DNA from: Rhodovulum sulfidophilum
GTDB taxonomy: Bacteria > Pseudomonadota > Alphaproteobacteria > Rhodobacterales > Rhodobacteraceae
Assembly (NCBI GenBank): GCA_003241785.1
Contig: QFPW01000012.1
Coordinates: 103,957-167,956, forward strand
Length of the DNA stretch: 64,000 bases
Reading direction: 5' to 3'
Part shown: positions 1 to 8,107 of the stretch, piece after piece
Layout: each line of letters opens with the position of its first letter
Position numbering within the stretch: the stretch's first letter is position 1
Notes under the pieces: generated by a model
What the model saw: the letters and a program-made list of their open reading frames with translations, nothing else
Told to the model about the DNA's origin: nothing
The model's database searches: none
Position numbers and translations under genes: made by a program

Positions 1-110
1 CGCCCCCGCGCCCGGACAGGACGCTTTTCGCCCCGGGACGGCGAAATACGCCGGGGCCTCGGCCGGAGCACTCGGGCGCGTCGCGGCGGGCCGCGCCCGG
101 CCAAAGGCGA

Positions 111-143
111 ACCGGCCCGCGAGAGATGCTCTCTCGCGGGCCG
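111..143 (-). terminator. Hairpin terminator downstream of parB
   Basis: A perfect 15-bp stem (111-125 with 129-143) closes a 3-nt loop, 44 bp past the parB stop codon. Read on the minus strand, the stem is followed by a short pyrimidine tract containing TTT (about 101-108). That fits an intrinsic terminator for the parAB operon, although the T run is short. On the plus strand no T run follows. Bases 1-110 upstream show no gene that I can support. Confidence 0.65.
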
Positions 144-186
144 GTCATGAAAATTATCTGGTCTCAGTCGGTTACGCTGTGACGCC

Positions 187-1353
187 TCAGCCGAGCTGAT
201 CGAGCATGCGCCGCACCGCCTCCTCGATCCGGCGCCGGTCGATCGTGGTGAAATCGATCGGCAGCCGGATCTCGAGCCGGCCGTTGGCGGCGGTGCATTT
301 CGCCGGCCCCTGGGCGCGGGCCACGTCGAACGTCACCTTCGCCTTGCGGGTCGCGGCCCGCGCGCGCGGCGCCGTTTCCTTCCCCGCGGGGAAGGTCTCC
401 TCGCCCTCCCCGGCCCCGGCCCAGCGGCGCAGCACCTCGAGCTCGTCCTGGATGGTGCGGCTGTCCCAGTCGGCCAGATCATCCCTGATCCCCGCGATCA
501 CGCCCGGCTCCTCGTCGAGCCGCTTGCGCAGCGCGAGGCCGAGGTTGCGGGGGATCTCGCGCGGGTAGAGCAGGGTCTCGCCCAGACGATCGATTACCGA
601 GACGAAGGCGCGGATGTAGCTGCGCTTCTGGTAGCCCGCGCTCTTGAACAGGATCGCCACCGCCTTGTCCGGGTCCTCGCAATCGGTCTCCGGGTCCTTG
701 GCATAGTCGCGCGCCAGCGCCGCCATCTCGGCGAAGGAGACATCCTTGCGCACCAGATTTTCGTCGACCATCCGGCGATAGAGCGCCTCCAGCCCGCCGG
801 CGTCGGTCATCAGCCCCGCCGGGATCACCGCGTAGCGCGGATCCCTGGTCTCGGCGAAGAGCGCGCGGAAGGCGGTCAGCCGCCGCAGACCCTGCACCAG
901 CTCGTAGCGCCCCTGCCCCGCCGGCTCGACCCGGATCGGGTTCGAGAGACCGATCTCGCGGATCGAGGCCTTCAGCTCCTCGAGCTCCATGTCGTCGCCC
1001 GGCAGCCGGTCGCGCACCAGCTTGCTCGTGTCGATCGCGTCGAGCGGCAGCTGGTCGACGATCAGCCCGAGATCGCGCAGCCGGACGAACTCGCCGGCCA
1101 GCGCGTCGTTCTCGGTCCGGATCGCCGCCTCGGCCTCGGCGCGCGCGCGCAGCGCCTCGGCGTTCTCCTTCACCGCCATCGCCATCGGGCCGCGGCGATC
1201 GCGCGGCGCCGCCGACTTGGTCTCCAGTCCCGATCCCGGCGTCGCCGCGACCTTCCCCGCGGGGAAGGTCTGTCGCGGCGGCTCCGGCGGGGCGGGCACC
1301 GCCCCCGCCGGCTCCTCCGGCATGTCGAGGTCGAAGATGCGCCGCTTCTTCAT
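187..1353 (-). CDS. parB: ParB/RepB-family plasmid partition protein
   Basis: This 388-aa protein should be the centromere-binding partner of the ParA encoded just upstream. A ParB N-terminal-type domain is visible at about residues 105-200: a DTSKLVRDR segment, then LKASIREIGLSNPIRV and a YELVQGLRRLTAF block that matches the ParB GERR-box region. A helix-turn-helix-like region follows (KDVSFAEMAALARDYA). The last 60 residues should be the dimerisation part. The ATG overlaps the parA stop by 4 bp (ATGA), so the pair is translationally coupled. Two stretches of the peptide TFPAGK (residues 29-34 and about 320-325) are encoded by perfect 18-bp palindromes and lie in regions that look like linkers. 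The ParB assignment is from family knowledge; DNA specificity is not known. Confidence 0.88.
   Translation of the reverse strand: MKKRRIFDLDMPEEPAGAVPAPPEPPRQTFPAGKVAATPGSGLETKSAAPRDRRGPMAMAVKENAEALRARAEAEAAIRTENDALAGEFVRLRDLGLIVDQLPLDAIDTSKLVRDRLPGDDMELEELKASIREIGLSNPIRVEPAGQGRYELVQGLRRLTAFRALFAETRDPRYAVIPAGLMTDAGGLEALYRRMVDENLVRKDVSFAEMAALARDYAKDPETDCEDPDKAVAILFKSAGYQKRSYIRAFVSVIDRLGETLLYPREIPRNLGLALRKRLDEEPGVIAGIRDDLADWDSRTIQDELEVLRRWAGAGEGEETFPAGKETAPRARAATRKAKVTFDVARAQGPAKCTAANGRLEIRLPIDFTTIDRRRIEEAVRRMLDQLG
378..395. repeat. In-frame GC palindrome, copy 1 (in parB)
   Basis: This is a perfect 18-bp palindrome, CCTTCCCCGCGGGGAAGG, inside the 3' part of parB. It encodes FPAGK in the parB frame. 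The same core recurs at 1251-1268 and 1658-1675, and I found no further copy in the window. It is a candidate parS-type centromere site or a dispersed palindromic element. Confidence 0.8.
1249..1270. repeat. In-frame GC palindrome, copy 2 (in parB)
   Basis: This copy has the same 18-bp core as the other two, and here the perfect palindrome extends to 22 bp. It lies near the 5' end of parB and encodes TFPAGKV in frame, within a proline-rich N-terminal stretch that is probably unstructured. Confidence 0.8.
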
Positions 1354-2657
1354 GCCCGGGCCTCCACCTTGTCCCAGGCCGCGACGCAGACCTGCTTGAA
1401 CTCCGCGTAGGCGGTGTCAAAGCTGCCCCGGGCCCTTCGCCAGGTCTCGCGCGTCATGTCGCGATAGTCGATCTCGTAGACCGAGCACAGGAACCGGCCC
1501 GACTGTTCCACCGCCCGCGTCATCTCGATCGGGCTCTCCGCCACCCGCTCGCCGAACACCCGCCGGAACGCCTCGAGCATCGCGCGGTGCAGATCGTTCG
1601 CGGGCTCGTAGCGGGTGAGCAGGAACTTCACGTCGGCGAAGGCCTTCGGCAGCGCGACCTTCCCCGCGGGGAAGGTTTCCCCGAAGCCCGCCGAGAGATC
1701 CTCGAGCGCCTCGGCGAGCTGGCCGATGAAGCTGGTGGTGGAGTCGTATTCCCAGTAGCCGGGACCGGACGGGATATAGAGCACGTCGGCGGCGAAGACC
1801 GCGTTCATCGACTGATAGCCGATCGCCGGCGGGCAGTCGAAGATGATGAGGTCGTAGGCGTCGTCCGGCAGCCCGTCGAGATAGCGCGAGACGGCGGCGA
1901 AGAACGACCATTCCGGGTTCAGGTGCCGGTACTGCGCCGAGGCGAATTCGACGAAGGCCGCGTTGGCGCAGGAGGGGATGATGTCGATGGTCGACCAGGC
2001 GGTCTGCTTCAGGAAGTCGTTGATCCGGAGCTCGGCCAGGCCGAGGTCGCGGATCGACGCCGGCAGCCGGCGCTGGGGCAGGGCGGCGCCGCTCGCCGCC
2101 CCCTTGGGCGCCGCGTTCATCCGGTCGGTCTCGTTGATCAGGTCGCGCGCCAGGATCCCCCAGACGGTGTGCTCCTCGCTCACATCCGTCAGCCCCATCG
2201 AATGGCTCAGCGTCGCCTGCGGATCGAAGTCGACCACCAGCACCCGGTAGCCGTCGAGCGCGGCGGCATGGGCGAAATGCAGCGCCACGGTCGACTTGCC
2301 CGCGCCGCCCTTGAAGTTGGCGATCGCCGCGCGGAGCGCGCGCTTGCCCTTGGGCCGGGGGGGCATCAGGCTCTGGCGGTTGATCTTCATCCGCCGGCGC
2401 AGGTCGTTGATCTCGTCGAGCGAGAACCAGCGCTGGCGCCCGTCCTCCTCGACCTCGCCGGCGGGCAGGGCCGGGTCGGCGGCGAGGCGGCCGCGGAAGG
2501 TGGACTGGTTCACCTTGAACACCAGCTCCGACACCTCCCAGCTCGAGAACCGGCGCAGCGTCTTCTCGAGCTCCGGGCTGAAGGTCTGGCGCCGGATCCA
2601 GCTCTGCATCTTCAGAGATTGCGCCTGAAGCGCGGCCAGGTCGCCATGCGTGTACAT
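1350..2657 (-). CDS. parA: ParA/RepA-family plasmid partition ATPase
   Basis: This 435-aa Walker-type ATPase would drive segregation of the replicon together with ParB. A winged-HTH-like N-terminal region (about residues 20-95, including FSPELEKTLRRFSSWEVSEL) precedes the deviant Walker A motif KGGAGKST (116-123). The Walker A' region VLVVDFDPQATLSH and the Walker B-like LIIFDCPPAIGY follow. The open frame extends upstream, but I chose the ATG at 2655-2657 because the conserved family N-terminus begins there and GAGAGG sits about 8 nt upstream. Its stop overlaps the parB ATG. The N-terminal DNA-binding part suggests autoregulation from the upstream direct repeats. A TFPAGK insert encoded by a palindrome lies at about residues 328-333. 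Confidence 0.92.
   Translation of the reverse strand: MYTHGDLAALQAQSLKMQSWIRRQTFSPELEKTLRRFSSWEVSELVFKVNQSTFRGRLAADPALPAGEVEEDGRQRWFSLDEINDLRRRMKINRQSLMPPRPKGKRALRAAIANFKGGAGKSTVALHFAHAAALDGYRVLVVDFDPQATLSHSMGLTDVSEEHTVWGILARDLINETDRMNAAPKGAASGAALPQRRLPASIRDLGLAELRINDFLKQTAWSTIDIIPSCANAAFVEFASAQYRHLNPEWSFFAAVSRYLDGLPDDAYDLIIFDCPPAIGYQSMNAVFAADVLYIPSGPGYWEYDSTTSFIGQLAEALEDLSAGFGETFPAGKVALPKAFADVKFLLTRYEPANDLHRAMLEAFRRVFGERVAESPIEMTRAVEQSGRFLCSVYEIDYRDMTRETWRRARGSFDTAYAEFKQVCVAAWDKVEARA
1657..1676. repeat. In-frame GC palindrome, copy 3 (in parA)
   Basis: This copy is perfectly palindromic over 20 bp (ACCTTCCCCGCGGGGAAGGT). It lies in parA and again encodes TFPAGKV, in a segment between conserved ParA blocks (about residues 328-334). 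Confidence 0.8.
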
Positions 2658-2680
2658 TCCGCTGCCTCTCGCTTTCGCGG

Positions 2681-2717
2681 ACGTTGATCTCCGCTGAATC
2701 CAGAAATACGTTGATCC
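2681..2717. promoter_or_regulatory. Direct repeat upstream of parA (possible operator)
   Basis: The 9-mer ACGTTGATC occurs at 2681-2689 and again at 2708-2716, 27 bp apart. Both lie 24-60 bp upstream of the parA start codon. That placement suits autoregulatory binding by ParA, whose N-terminus looks DNA-binding. This is inference from position only. Confidence 0.4.
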
Positions 2718-2802
2718 CGGAAAGAGCGCAAAGCAAAATACAGCCGTGTCCGGTTGTTCGAGCCGAGCCGATTCGCGCCCGGTTCGCCCCGCGGTGGCCG
2801 CC

Positions 2803-2885
2803 GATAAGGGGACATATCCGGCGCCGTCCCCGCGAATAGGGGGACAAACCGGCCCGATAGGGGGTCGCATACGCTGTCCCCCTAT
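2803..2885. repeat. Iteron-like repeats ATARGGGGACA
   Basis: Four related 11-mers are seen: ATAAGGGGACA at 2804-2814 (+), ATAGGGGGACA at 2836-2846 (+), a degraded copy at 2857-2867 (+), and ATAGGGGGACA on the minus strand at 2875-2885. The last two form an inverted repeat with 8-bp arms (2857-2864 and 2878-2885). They are candidate binding sites for the DnaA-like initiator whose gene starts at 3072. Confidence 0.65.
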
Positions 2886-3071
2886 ACCAGGAAACCTGAT
2901 TCATTCCCCTCCAAAGGGTCCCCCGCACGGCGTGGCCGGTGGTCCTGCTTGACAGAATCGCGGATCTGGACGCTAATTCTCCTCAGTCGAGGATCTGCGT
3001 TGAGATGGGCCCGGCGAGGACGAGCGGTGAAGCAGGACCGGGGCGAACCCGGCCGACGAAGAGGCGGTCGC

Positions 3072-3788
3072 ATGCGTGCGAAGAGACTGGTCGGTCCCGA
3101 GGCCCCCAGCCAGAAATATGACATCCTGACCGCCCTCGGCGGCTACGGCCTCGCGGCCCCGTCGGGCACGCAGCGGCTGGTGCTGCGCTTCGTCACCCTG
3201 ATCACCGCGCGGTACAACTGGCGCGAGGGATCGCTCAGCGTCGGCCAGCGCGAGATCGCCCGGCTCTGGTCGGTCGACGAGCGGACCGTGAAGCGCGAGA
3301 TGGCGAAGCTCAGGGCGCTCGGCTGGCTCACCGTCGAGGCCGCCGCGCGGCGCGGCCGGGTCGCGACCTACGCGCTCGACCTCGACGCGATCCGCGCCAG
3401 CACCCGCGGCGCCTGGTCGCGCGTCGGCGGCGATTTCGAGGCGCGGATGGGCGCCCTGGCCCCCGAGCAGCGCGACGACACGGTGATCCCGTTCCCGGCC
3501 CGCGACGCCGTCCGGATTACGGAGGAGCCCGCGGCGCCGGAGGAGACGGAGGTCTGGACGCGGATCCGGCACAGGCTGCGCGCCGAGGATCCGGCGATCT
3601 TCGCCAACTGGTTCGAGGCGCTGCGCTGCGAGGGCGGGGCAGGGGAGGGGCTGACGCTGATCGCCCCGAGCGACTTTCACGCAAGCTACATCCGGACCCA
3701 TTTCGCCGAACGGCTGATCCGCGCCGCGCGCGCGGCGGAGGGGCGGATCGTCGGGATCCGCGGCGCTCCGGAGGCGGACGACGCCTAG
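3072..3788 (+). CDS. DnaA-like plasmid replication initiator
   Basis: This 238-aa protein is predicted to start replication of this replicon. Its middle holds a winged-helix/HTH region, with LSVGQREIARLWSVDERTVKREM at about residues 55-80. The C-terminal part (about 155-225) resembles DnaA domain I: a WTRIRHRLRAEDPAIFANWF block, then GLTLIAPSDFHASYI. There is no AAA+ ATPase domain and no DnaA domain IV, so it is not chromosomal DnaA. The frame is open from 2949, but I chose the ATG at 3072 because an AAGAGG-type ribosome site precedes it and the recognisable sequence begins there. It is divergent from parAB with iteron-like repeats between, the layout known for DnaA-like Rhodobacterales plasmids. 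Confidence 0.8.
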   Translation: MRAKRLVGPEAPSQKYDILTALGGYGLAAPSGTQRLVLRFVTLITARYNWREGSLSVGQREIARLWSVDERTVKREMAKLRALGWLTVEAAARRGRVATYALDLDAIRASTRGAWSRVGGDFEARMGALAPEQRDDTVIPFPARDAVRITEEPAAPEETEVWTRIRHRLRAEDPAIFANWFEALRCEGGAGEGLTLIAPSDFHASYIRTHFAERLIRAARAAEGRIVGIRGAPEADDA

Positions 3789-3883
3789 CCCGGAGCGGTG
3801 GCGGGATTACCGGACGTCATATGCCCGGGCGCCGAACGGCGGATAGGGCGCTCCCTTCGCCCGGAAAGCGCCTCGCGGCGGGG

Positions 3884-4354
3884 TCAGGCGGTCGAGGCGA
3901 GGGGATAGACGGTGCGGGAGCGGACCTTCTCCATCGCGAAGCGCGAGGTGACGTTCTTCATCCGCACGGCGCCGGTCAGCCGGGTGTAAAAGGCGTCATA
4001 GCCCGCCATGTCGCCGACCACCACCCGCAGCAGGTAGTCGATGTCGCCGGCCATGCGGAACACCTCCATCACCTCGGGCATCGCGTCGACCGCCGAGAGA
4101 AAGCCGCCGCGCCAGTCGGCGCCATGGTCCGGCGCCTCGATCTCGACGAAGACCACGAGGCCGAGCCCGATCATCGCCGGATCGACGATGGCGACCCGGC
4201 CGGTGATCGCCCCGGCGTTGCGGAGCCGCTGGATCCGCTTCCAGCAGGGCGTCTGGCTGAGGCCGACCCGCTCGGCGATCCGCGCCAGCGACTGGTCGGC
4301 GTCGCGCATCAGCTCGCCCAGGATCTTCTGGTCGATCTGGTCGAGCTTGATCAC
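3884..4354 (-). CDS. Lrp/AsnC-family transcriptional regulator
   Basis: This 156-aa regulator has an AsnC-type HTH at about residues 5-60 (IKLDQIDQKILGELMRDAD, then LARIAERVGLSQTPCWKRIQRL) and a RAM ligand-binding domain after it (VVFVEIEAPDH to YDAFYTRLTGAVRMKNVTSRFAMEKV). I placed the start at the second of two adjacent GTG codons, which gives the usual V/M-IKLDQID N-terminus, with GAGGGAA about 10 nt upstream. A longer upstream open frame has no family similarity. It diverges from the monooxygenase/ABC operon that starts at 4603, so it probably controls that operon in response to the transported substrate or an amino acid. The target is inference. Confidence 0.85.
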   Translation of the reverse strand: MIKLDQIDQKILGELMRDADQSLARIAERVGLSQTPCWKRIQRLRNAGAITGRVAIVDPAMIGLGLVVFVEIEAPDHGADWRGGFLSAVDAMPEVMEVFRMAGDIDYLLRVVVGDMAGYDAFYTRLTGAVRMKNVTSRFAMEKVRSRTVYPLASTA

Positions 4355-4602
4355 CACGGCCGATTCCCTCGGCGCGCGGGCGTTCGCGGCGGACGCGATT
4401 CGCGCGTGCCGGCGTCCGGCCGCCACGCACGATTGGAGAACGTTTTTTGCACCTTCGTACCTCCCGGAGAAAATCCTTGCCGCGGCGCGGCGAAGAACGA
4501 TCAGACCCTTCCCTTGCAAAACATGAAAATCTCGATTGATCTAGTGTAGATTAAAGGATGGGCGGGAAAACGGCCATCCGGAGCACAAGGATCGGGCAGC
4601 GT
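4355..4602. promoter_or_regulatory. Divergent lrp/monooxygenase promoter region
   Basis: This 248-bp gap between divergent genes is markedly AT-richer near 4515-4558, around TTGCAAAACATGAAAATC and ATTGATCTAGTGTAGATT. It is the obvious place for the operon promoter and for Lrp-type binding. No clear -35/-10 pair or exact palindrome could be defined by eye. Confidence 0.4.
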
Positions 4603-5826
4603 ATGGGACGCACGGAATTCGACTGGCGCACGGAGGCGACCTCCCGCTACGACACGCTGGCGGCCCGGTTCCGGCCGCTGTTCGCGCGGATCGCCGAGGG
4701 CGCCGTCGCGCGCGAGAAGGAGCGGCGGCTGCCGGTCGAGGAACTGGACTGGCTGCGGGATTCCGGCTTCACCGCCGTGCGCGTCCCGCTCGAGCACGGC
4801 GGCGGCGGCGCGAGCCTGCCGGATCTCTTCCGGCTGCTGATCGATCTGGCGGAGGCGGATTCGAACCTGCCCCAGGCGCTGCGCGCGCATTTCGCCTTCA
4901 TCGAGGACCGGCTGAACGCGCCCGAGGCCGAGGCGCTGCCGTGGTTCGCCCGCTTCATCGCCGGCGACACGGTCGGCAGCGCCTGGACCGAGGTCGGCGC
5001 GGTGAAGCTCGGCGCGGTCGCGACCCGGCTGCGGCCCGACGGGGACGGCTTCCGGCTCGACGGCGAGAAGTACTATTCGACCGGCACGATCTTCGCCGAC
5101 TGGATCGACGTCTATACCGAGCGCGACGACACCGGCGCGCCGGTGATCGCGCTGACCGCCACCGACCAGCCGGGCGTCACCCCGCGCGACGACTGGAACG
5201 GGTTCGGCCAGCGCACCACCGGCAGCGGCGCCACGGTCTTCGAGGGCGCCCGGGTCGAGGCCGCCAACGTCTATCCGTTCGAGACCCGCTTCCGCTACCA
5301 GACCGCCTATTATCAGCTGGTGCTGAACGCGGTGCTCGCGGGGTCGGCGCGGGCGGCGGTGAGCGAGGCGGCGCGGCTCCTGAAGGCGCGCACGCGGGCC
5401 TACAGCCACGGCAACGGCCGCGTGGCGCCGGCCGACCCGCAGCTCCTGCAGGTGATCGGCCGGGCGAAGGCCGCGGCCTACGCCGCCGAGGCCGTGACGA
5501 TCGCGGCGGCGGCGACGACCGAGCAGGCTCTGTTCGCGCGCCGGGCCGGGGACGCGGCGGCCGAGGCGGCGGCGAACGTGGCGGCCGAGCTCGAATCCGC
5601 CCAGGCGCAGGTGATCGCCGCCGATCTCGCCTTCCGCGCGACGACCGAGATCTTCAACGCCCTCGGCGCCTCGGCGGTCGACCGCGATCTCGCGCTCGAT
5701 CGCCACTGGCGCAACGCGCGCACCGCCGCGAGCCACAACCCGCTCGTCTACAAGGAGCGGGTGATCGGCGACCACGCGGTCAACGGGACCGAGCCCGTCT
5801 ACGTCTGGCAGATCGGCCAGGGCTGA
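4603..5826 (+). CDS. Acyl-CoA-dehydrogenase-fold flavin monooxygenase
   Basis: This 407-aa protein has the acyl-CoA dehydrogenase fold: an N-terminal helical part (LDWLRDSGFTAVRVPLEHGGGGASL), a middle beta domain (SAWTEVGAVKLG, DGEKYYSTGTIFADW) and a C-terminal helical bundle. The downstream FMN-type monooxygenase and the absence of other beta-oxidation genes argue for the DszC/SfnC-like monooxygenase branch over a true fatty acyl-CoA dehydrogenase. These enzymes use reduced flavin from a separate reductase, and none is seen nearby. An earlier in-frame ATG exists at 4558; I prefer 4603, which has AAGGA about 10 nt upstream. It is the first gene of a long operon with an ABC importer. The substrate is unknown. 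Confidence 0.75.
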   Translation: MGRTEFDWRTEATSRYDTLAARFRPLFARIAEGAVAREKERRLPVEELDWLRDSGFTAVRVPLEHGGGGASLPDLFRLLIDLAEADSNLPQALRAHFAFIEDRLNAPEAEALPWFARFIAGDTVGSAWTEVGAVKLGAVATRLRPDGDGFRLDGEKYYSTGTIFADWIDVYTERDDTGAPVIALTATDQPGVTPRDDWNGFGQRTTGSGATVFEGARVEAANVYPFETRFRYQTAYYQLVLNAVLAGSARAAVSEAARLLKARTRAYSHGNGRVAPADPQLLQVIGRAKAAAYAAEAVTIAAAATTEQALFARRAGDAAAEAAANVAAELESAQAQVIAADLAFRATTEIFNALGASAVDRDLALDRHWRNARTAASHNPLVYKERVIGDHAVNGTEPVYVWQIGQG

Positions 5827-5867
5827 CGCGCCCGAGCGACTGCAATCTTTTCCGGAGTATCAGGTCC

Positions 5868-7286
5868 ATGTCGAAGACCATCCGTTTCAACGCTTTCGAG
5901 ATGAACTGCGTCGGGCACCAGTCGCCCGGCCTGTGGCGCCACCCGCGCGACCGGTCCTGGCAGTACGAGGATCTCGAGTACTGGACCGATCTCGCGAAGA
6001 TCCTCGAAGGCGGGATCTTCGATTCGATCTTCATCGCCGACGTGATCGGCTATTACGATGTCTACCAGGGCAACCTCGACAACGCGCTGCTGCAGGGCGT
6101 GCAGGTGCCGGTGAACGATCCCTTGCAGCTCGCCAATCCGATCGCGCTCGCGACCGAGCATCTCGGGATCGGCATCACCGCCTCGACCTCGTTCGAGCAT
6201 CCCTACACCTTCGCGCGCCGGCTCTCGACCGCCGACCATCACACCAAGGGCCGCGTCGGCTGGAACATCGTCACGTCCTACCTTGAGAGCGGGGCGAAGA
6301 ACGTGGGCCAGGCCGGGCTGAAGAAGCACGACAACCGCTACGAGGTCGCCGAGGAATACGTCGAGGTGCTCTACAAGCTCTTCGAGGGCAGCTGGGAGGA
6401 GGGCGCGGTGGTCCGCGACCGCGAGCGGGGCATCTTCGCGGACCCGACCAAGATCCACGAGATCGGGCACAAGGGCCGGCATTTCGACGTCCCGGGCTAT
6501 CACCTCTGCGAGCCCTCGCCGCAGCGCACCCCGGTGCTGTTCCAGGCCGGCGCCTCGGGGTCGGGCAAGCAGTTCGCGGCGGGCCACGCCGAATGCGTCT
6601 TCATCTCGACCCCGCTCAAATCGGCGACGACGGCCTATGTGAGCGAGATCCGGCGGCGCGCGGCCGAGCAGGGCAGGGACCCGAGCAAGGTCCTGATCTA
6701 TGCGATGGCCACGGTGATCGTCGACGAGACCGACGCCAAGGCGAAGGCGAAATACGAGGACTACGTCAGCCACGCCTCCTACGACGGCGCGCTGGTGCTG
6801 ATGTCGGGCTGGACCGGAATCGATTTTGGCCGCTACGCGCCGACCGACACGGTGAAGAAGGTCGAGACCAACGCGATCATCTCGGCGGTCGAGCATCTCG
6901 CGGGCGGCGACAAGGTCTGGACTATCGAGGAACTCGCCAGATGGGGCGGTATCGGCGGCATGGGCCCGCTCTTCGTCGGCTCGGCTTCGACGGTCGCCGA
7001 CCTGCTCCAGCAATGGGTCGAGGAGACCGACGTCGACGGGTTCAACCTCGCCTACGCGCTGGCGCACGAGACCTTCGCCGACGTGGTCGGGTATCTGGTG
7101 CCCGAGCTGCAGCGGCGCGGCGTCTATCCGACCGACTATCGGCCCGGCACTTTGCGCGAGAAGCTGTTCGGCGCGGGGCCGTACCTGCCCGCGACGCATC
7201 CGGCCGCCCAGTTCCGCGACATCGAGGCGGTGAAGCGGCGCGAGGCCGAGGAGCGGACTTCGCCCCGCGTCGTCGCCGCCTTCTGA
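5868..7286 (+). CDS. NtaA/SnaA/DszA-family FMN-dependent monooxygenase
   Basis: This 472-aa protein belongs to the bacterial luciferase-like family. Recognisable blocks are the N-terminal FNAFEMNCVGHQSPGLWRHP, then EYWTDLAKILEGGIFDSIFIADV, the TASTSFEHPYTFARRLSTADHHTKGRVGWNIVTS region typical of NtaA/SnaA/DszA, and PVLFQAGASGSGKQFAA. Members use FMNH2 from a separate reductase to oxygenate sulfur- or nitrogen-containing organics such as nitrilotriacetate or sulfones. The ATG at 5868 has GGAG upstream. It lies 41 bp after the acyl-CoA-dehydrogenase-like gene and just before livG, so both enzymes probably act on the substrate imported by the ABC system. The exact substrate cannot be read from the sequence. 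Confidence 0.85.
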   Translation: MSKTIRFNAFEMNCVGHQSPGLWRHPRDRSWQYEDLEYWTDLAKILEGGIFDSIFIADVIGYYDVYQGNLDNALLQGVQVPVNDPLQLANPIALATEHLGIGITASTSFEHPYTFARRLSTADHHTKGRVGWNIVTSYLESGAKNVGQAGLKKHDNRYEVAEEYVEVLYKLFEGSWEEGAVVRDRERGIFADPTKIHEIGHKGRHFDVPGYHLCEPSPQRTPVLFQAGASGSGKQFAAGHAECVFISTPLKSATTAYVSEIRRRAAEQGRDPSKVLIYAMATVIVDETDAKAKAKYEDYVSHASYDGALVLMSGWTGIDFGRYAPTDTVKKVETNAIISAVEHLAGGDKVWTIEELARWGGIGGMGPLFVGSASTVADLLQQWVEETDVDGFNLAYALAHETFADVVGYLVPELQRRGVYPTDYRPGTLREKLFGAGPYLPATHPAAQFRDIEAVKRREAEERTSPRVVAAF

Positions 7287-7309
7287 ACCCGAGCGAGACC
7301 GAGGACATC

Positions 7310-8098
7310 ATGACGACGCAACAGGCCGTGCCACCGGCCTCCTTGGACCTGCGCGGCGTCTCGCTCTCGTTCCGGGGGGTGAAGGCGATCTCGGACCTCT
7401 CCTTCTCGGTGCGGGCGGGCGAGATCTGCGCGCTCATAGGCCCGAACGGCGCGGGGAAGAGCTCGCTTCTCAACATCCTCAACGGCGTCTACGTGCCCGA
7501 CAGCGGCGAGATCCGTTTCGACGGCGCGCCGTTCGACCGCATCCGCCCGATCGAGGCGGCGCGGCGCGGGATCGCGCGGAGCTTCCAGAACAACGCGCTC
7601 TTCAAGCGGATGAGCGTGATCGACAACGTGATCGCTGGCGCGGCGCGCCATGGCCGCGCCACGCTGATCGAGGAAGCCTTCCGCCTGCCGCGCGCCCGCG
7701 CCCAGGAGGCGGCGTTCCGCGCCGAGGCGACCCGCGTGCTCGACCTCCTGCGGCTCACCCGCCACCGCGACGCGGTGGTGGGCAGCCTGCCCTACGGGGT
7801 GCAGAAGCGCGTCGAGCTCGGCCGGGCGCTGATCTCGCGCCCGCGCATCCTGCTGCTCGACGAGCCGCTCGCGGGCATGAACGGCGCCGAGAAGCGCGAG
7901 ATGGCCGAGATCATCGGCCGGGTGAACGCGACGCTCGGCACCACGATCGTGCTGATCGAGCATGACATCGGCATCGTGCTCGGCCTCGCGAGCCATGTCG
8001 TGGCGCTCGACTACGGGCGCAAGGTCGGGGACGGCACGCCGGCCGAGATCCGCGCCAATCCCGAGGTCATCGCCGCCTATCTCGGCACGGTTCACTGA
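7310..8098 (+). CDS. livG: Branched-chain-type ABC transporter ATPase (LivG-like)
   Basis: This 262-aa ATPase subunit energises import at the cytoplasmic side of the membrane. Walker A is GPNGAGKSS, Walker B is RILLLDEPLAGMN, and the switch His lies in VLIEHDI. The ABC signature is the divergent PYGVQKR, where LivG proteins usually have a SYGQQR-like sequence. The C-terminal extension (ADVIAAYLGTVH type) is typical of LivG. The start ATG at 7310 is 23 bp after the monooxygenase stop. It should pair with LivF at the end of the operon. Confidence 0.9.
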   Translation: MTTQQAVPPASLDLRGVSLSFRGVKAISDLSFSVRAGEICALIGPNGAGKSSLLNILNGVYVPDSGEIRFDGAPFDRIRPIEAARRGIARSFQNNALFKRMSVIDNVIAGAARHGRATLIEEAFRLPRARAQEAAFRAEATRVLDLLRLTRHRDAVVGSLPYGVQKRVELGRALISRPRILLLDEPLAGMNGAEKREMAEIIGRVNATLGTTIVLIEHDIGIVLGLASHVVALDYGRKVGDGTPAEIRANPEVIAAYLGTVH

Positions 8099-8107
8099 GG
8101 GGGCCCC

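Larger units (their letters stand above)
2658..3071. promoter_or_regulatory. Divergent parA/initiator region, candidate origin
   Basis: This 414-bp gap separates divergent parA and the DnaA-like gene. It is less GC-rich than its surroundings around 2680-2745 and holds the parA-proximal direct repeat and an iteron-like group (2803-2885). A short inverted repeat CAGG-AAA-CCTG lies at 2888-2898. In related plasmid modules the origin and copy-control sites sit near the initiator gene, so this is the best candidate origin in the window. A longer open frame reaches 2949, but the conserved protein begins at 3072. Confidence 0.55.

Noticed and set aside
2658..2870. Longer start (2870) for ParA
   Set aside because: The 71 additional residues have no family resemblance and would cover the repeats. 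The ATG at 2657 begins the conserved N-terminus.
2949..3071. Longer start (2949) for the DnaA-like initiator
   Set aside because: The added residues are low-complexity and would read through the region between the iterons and the ribosome site. The ATG at 3072 has a ribosome site and begins the recognisable sequence.
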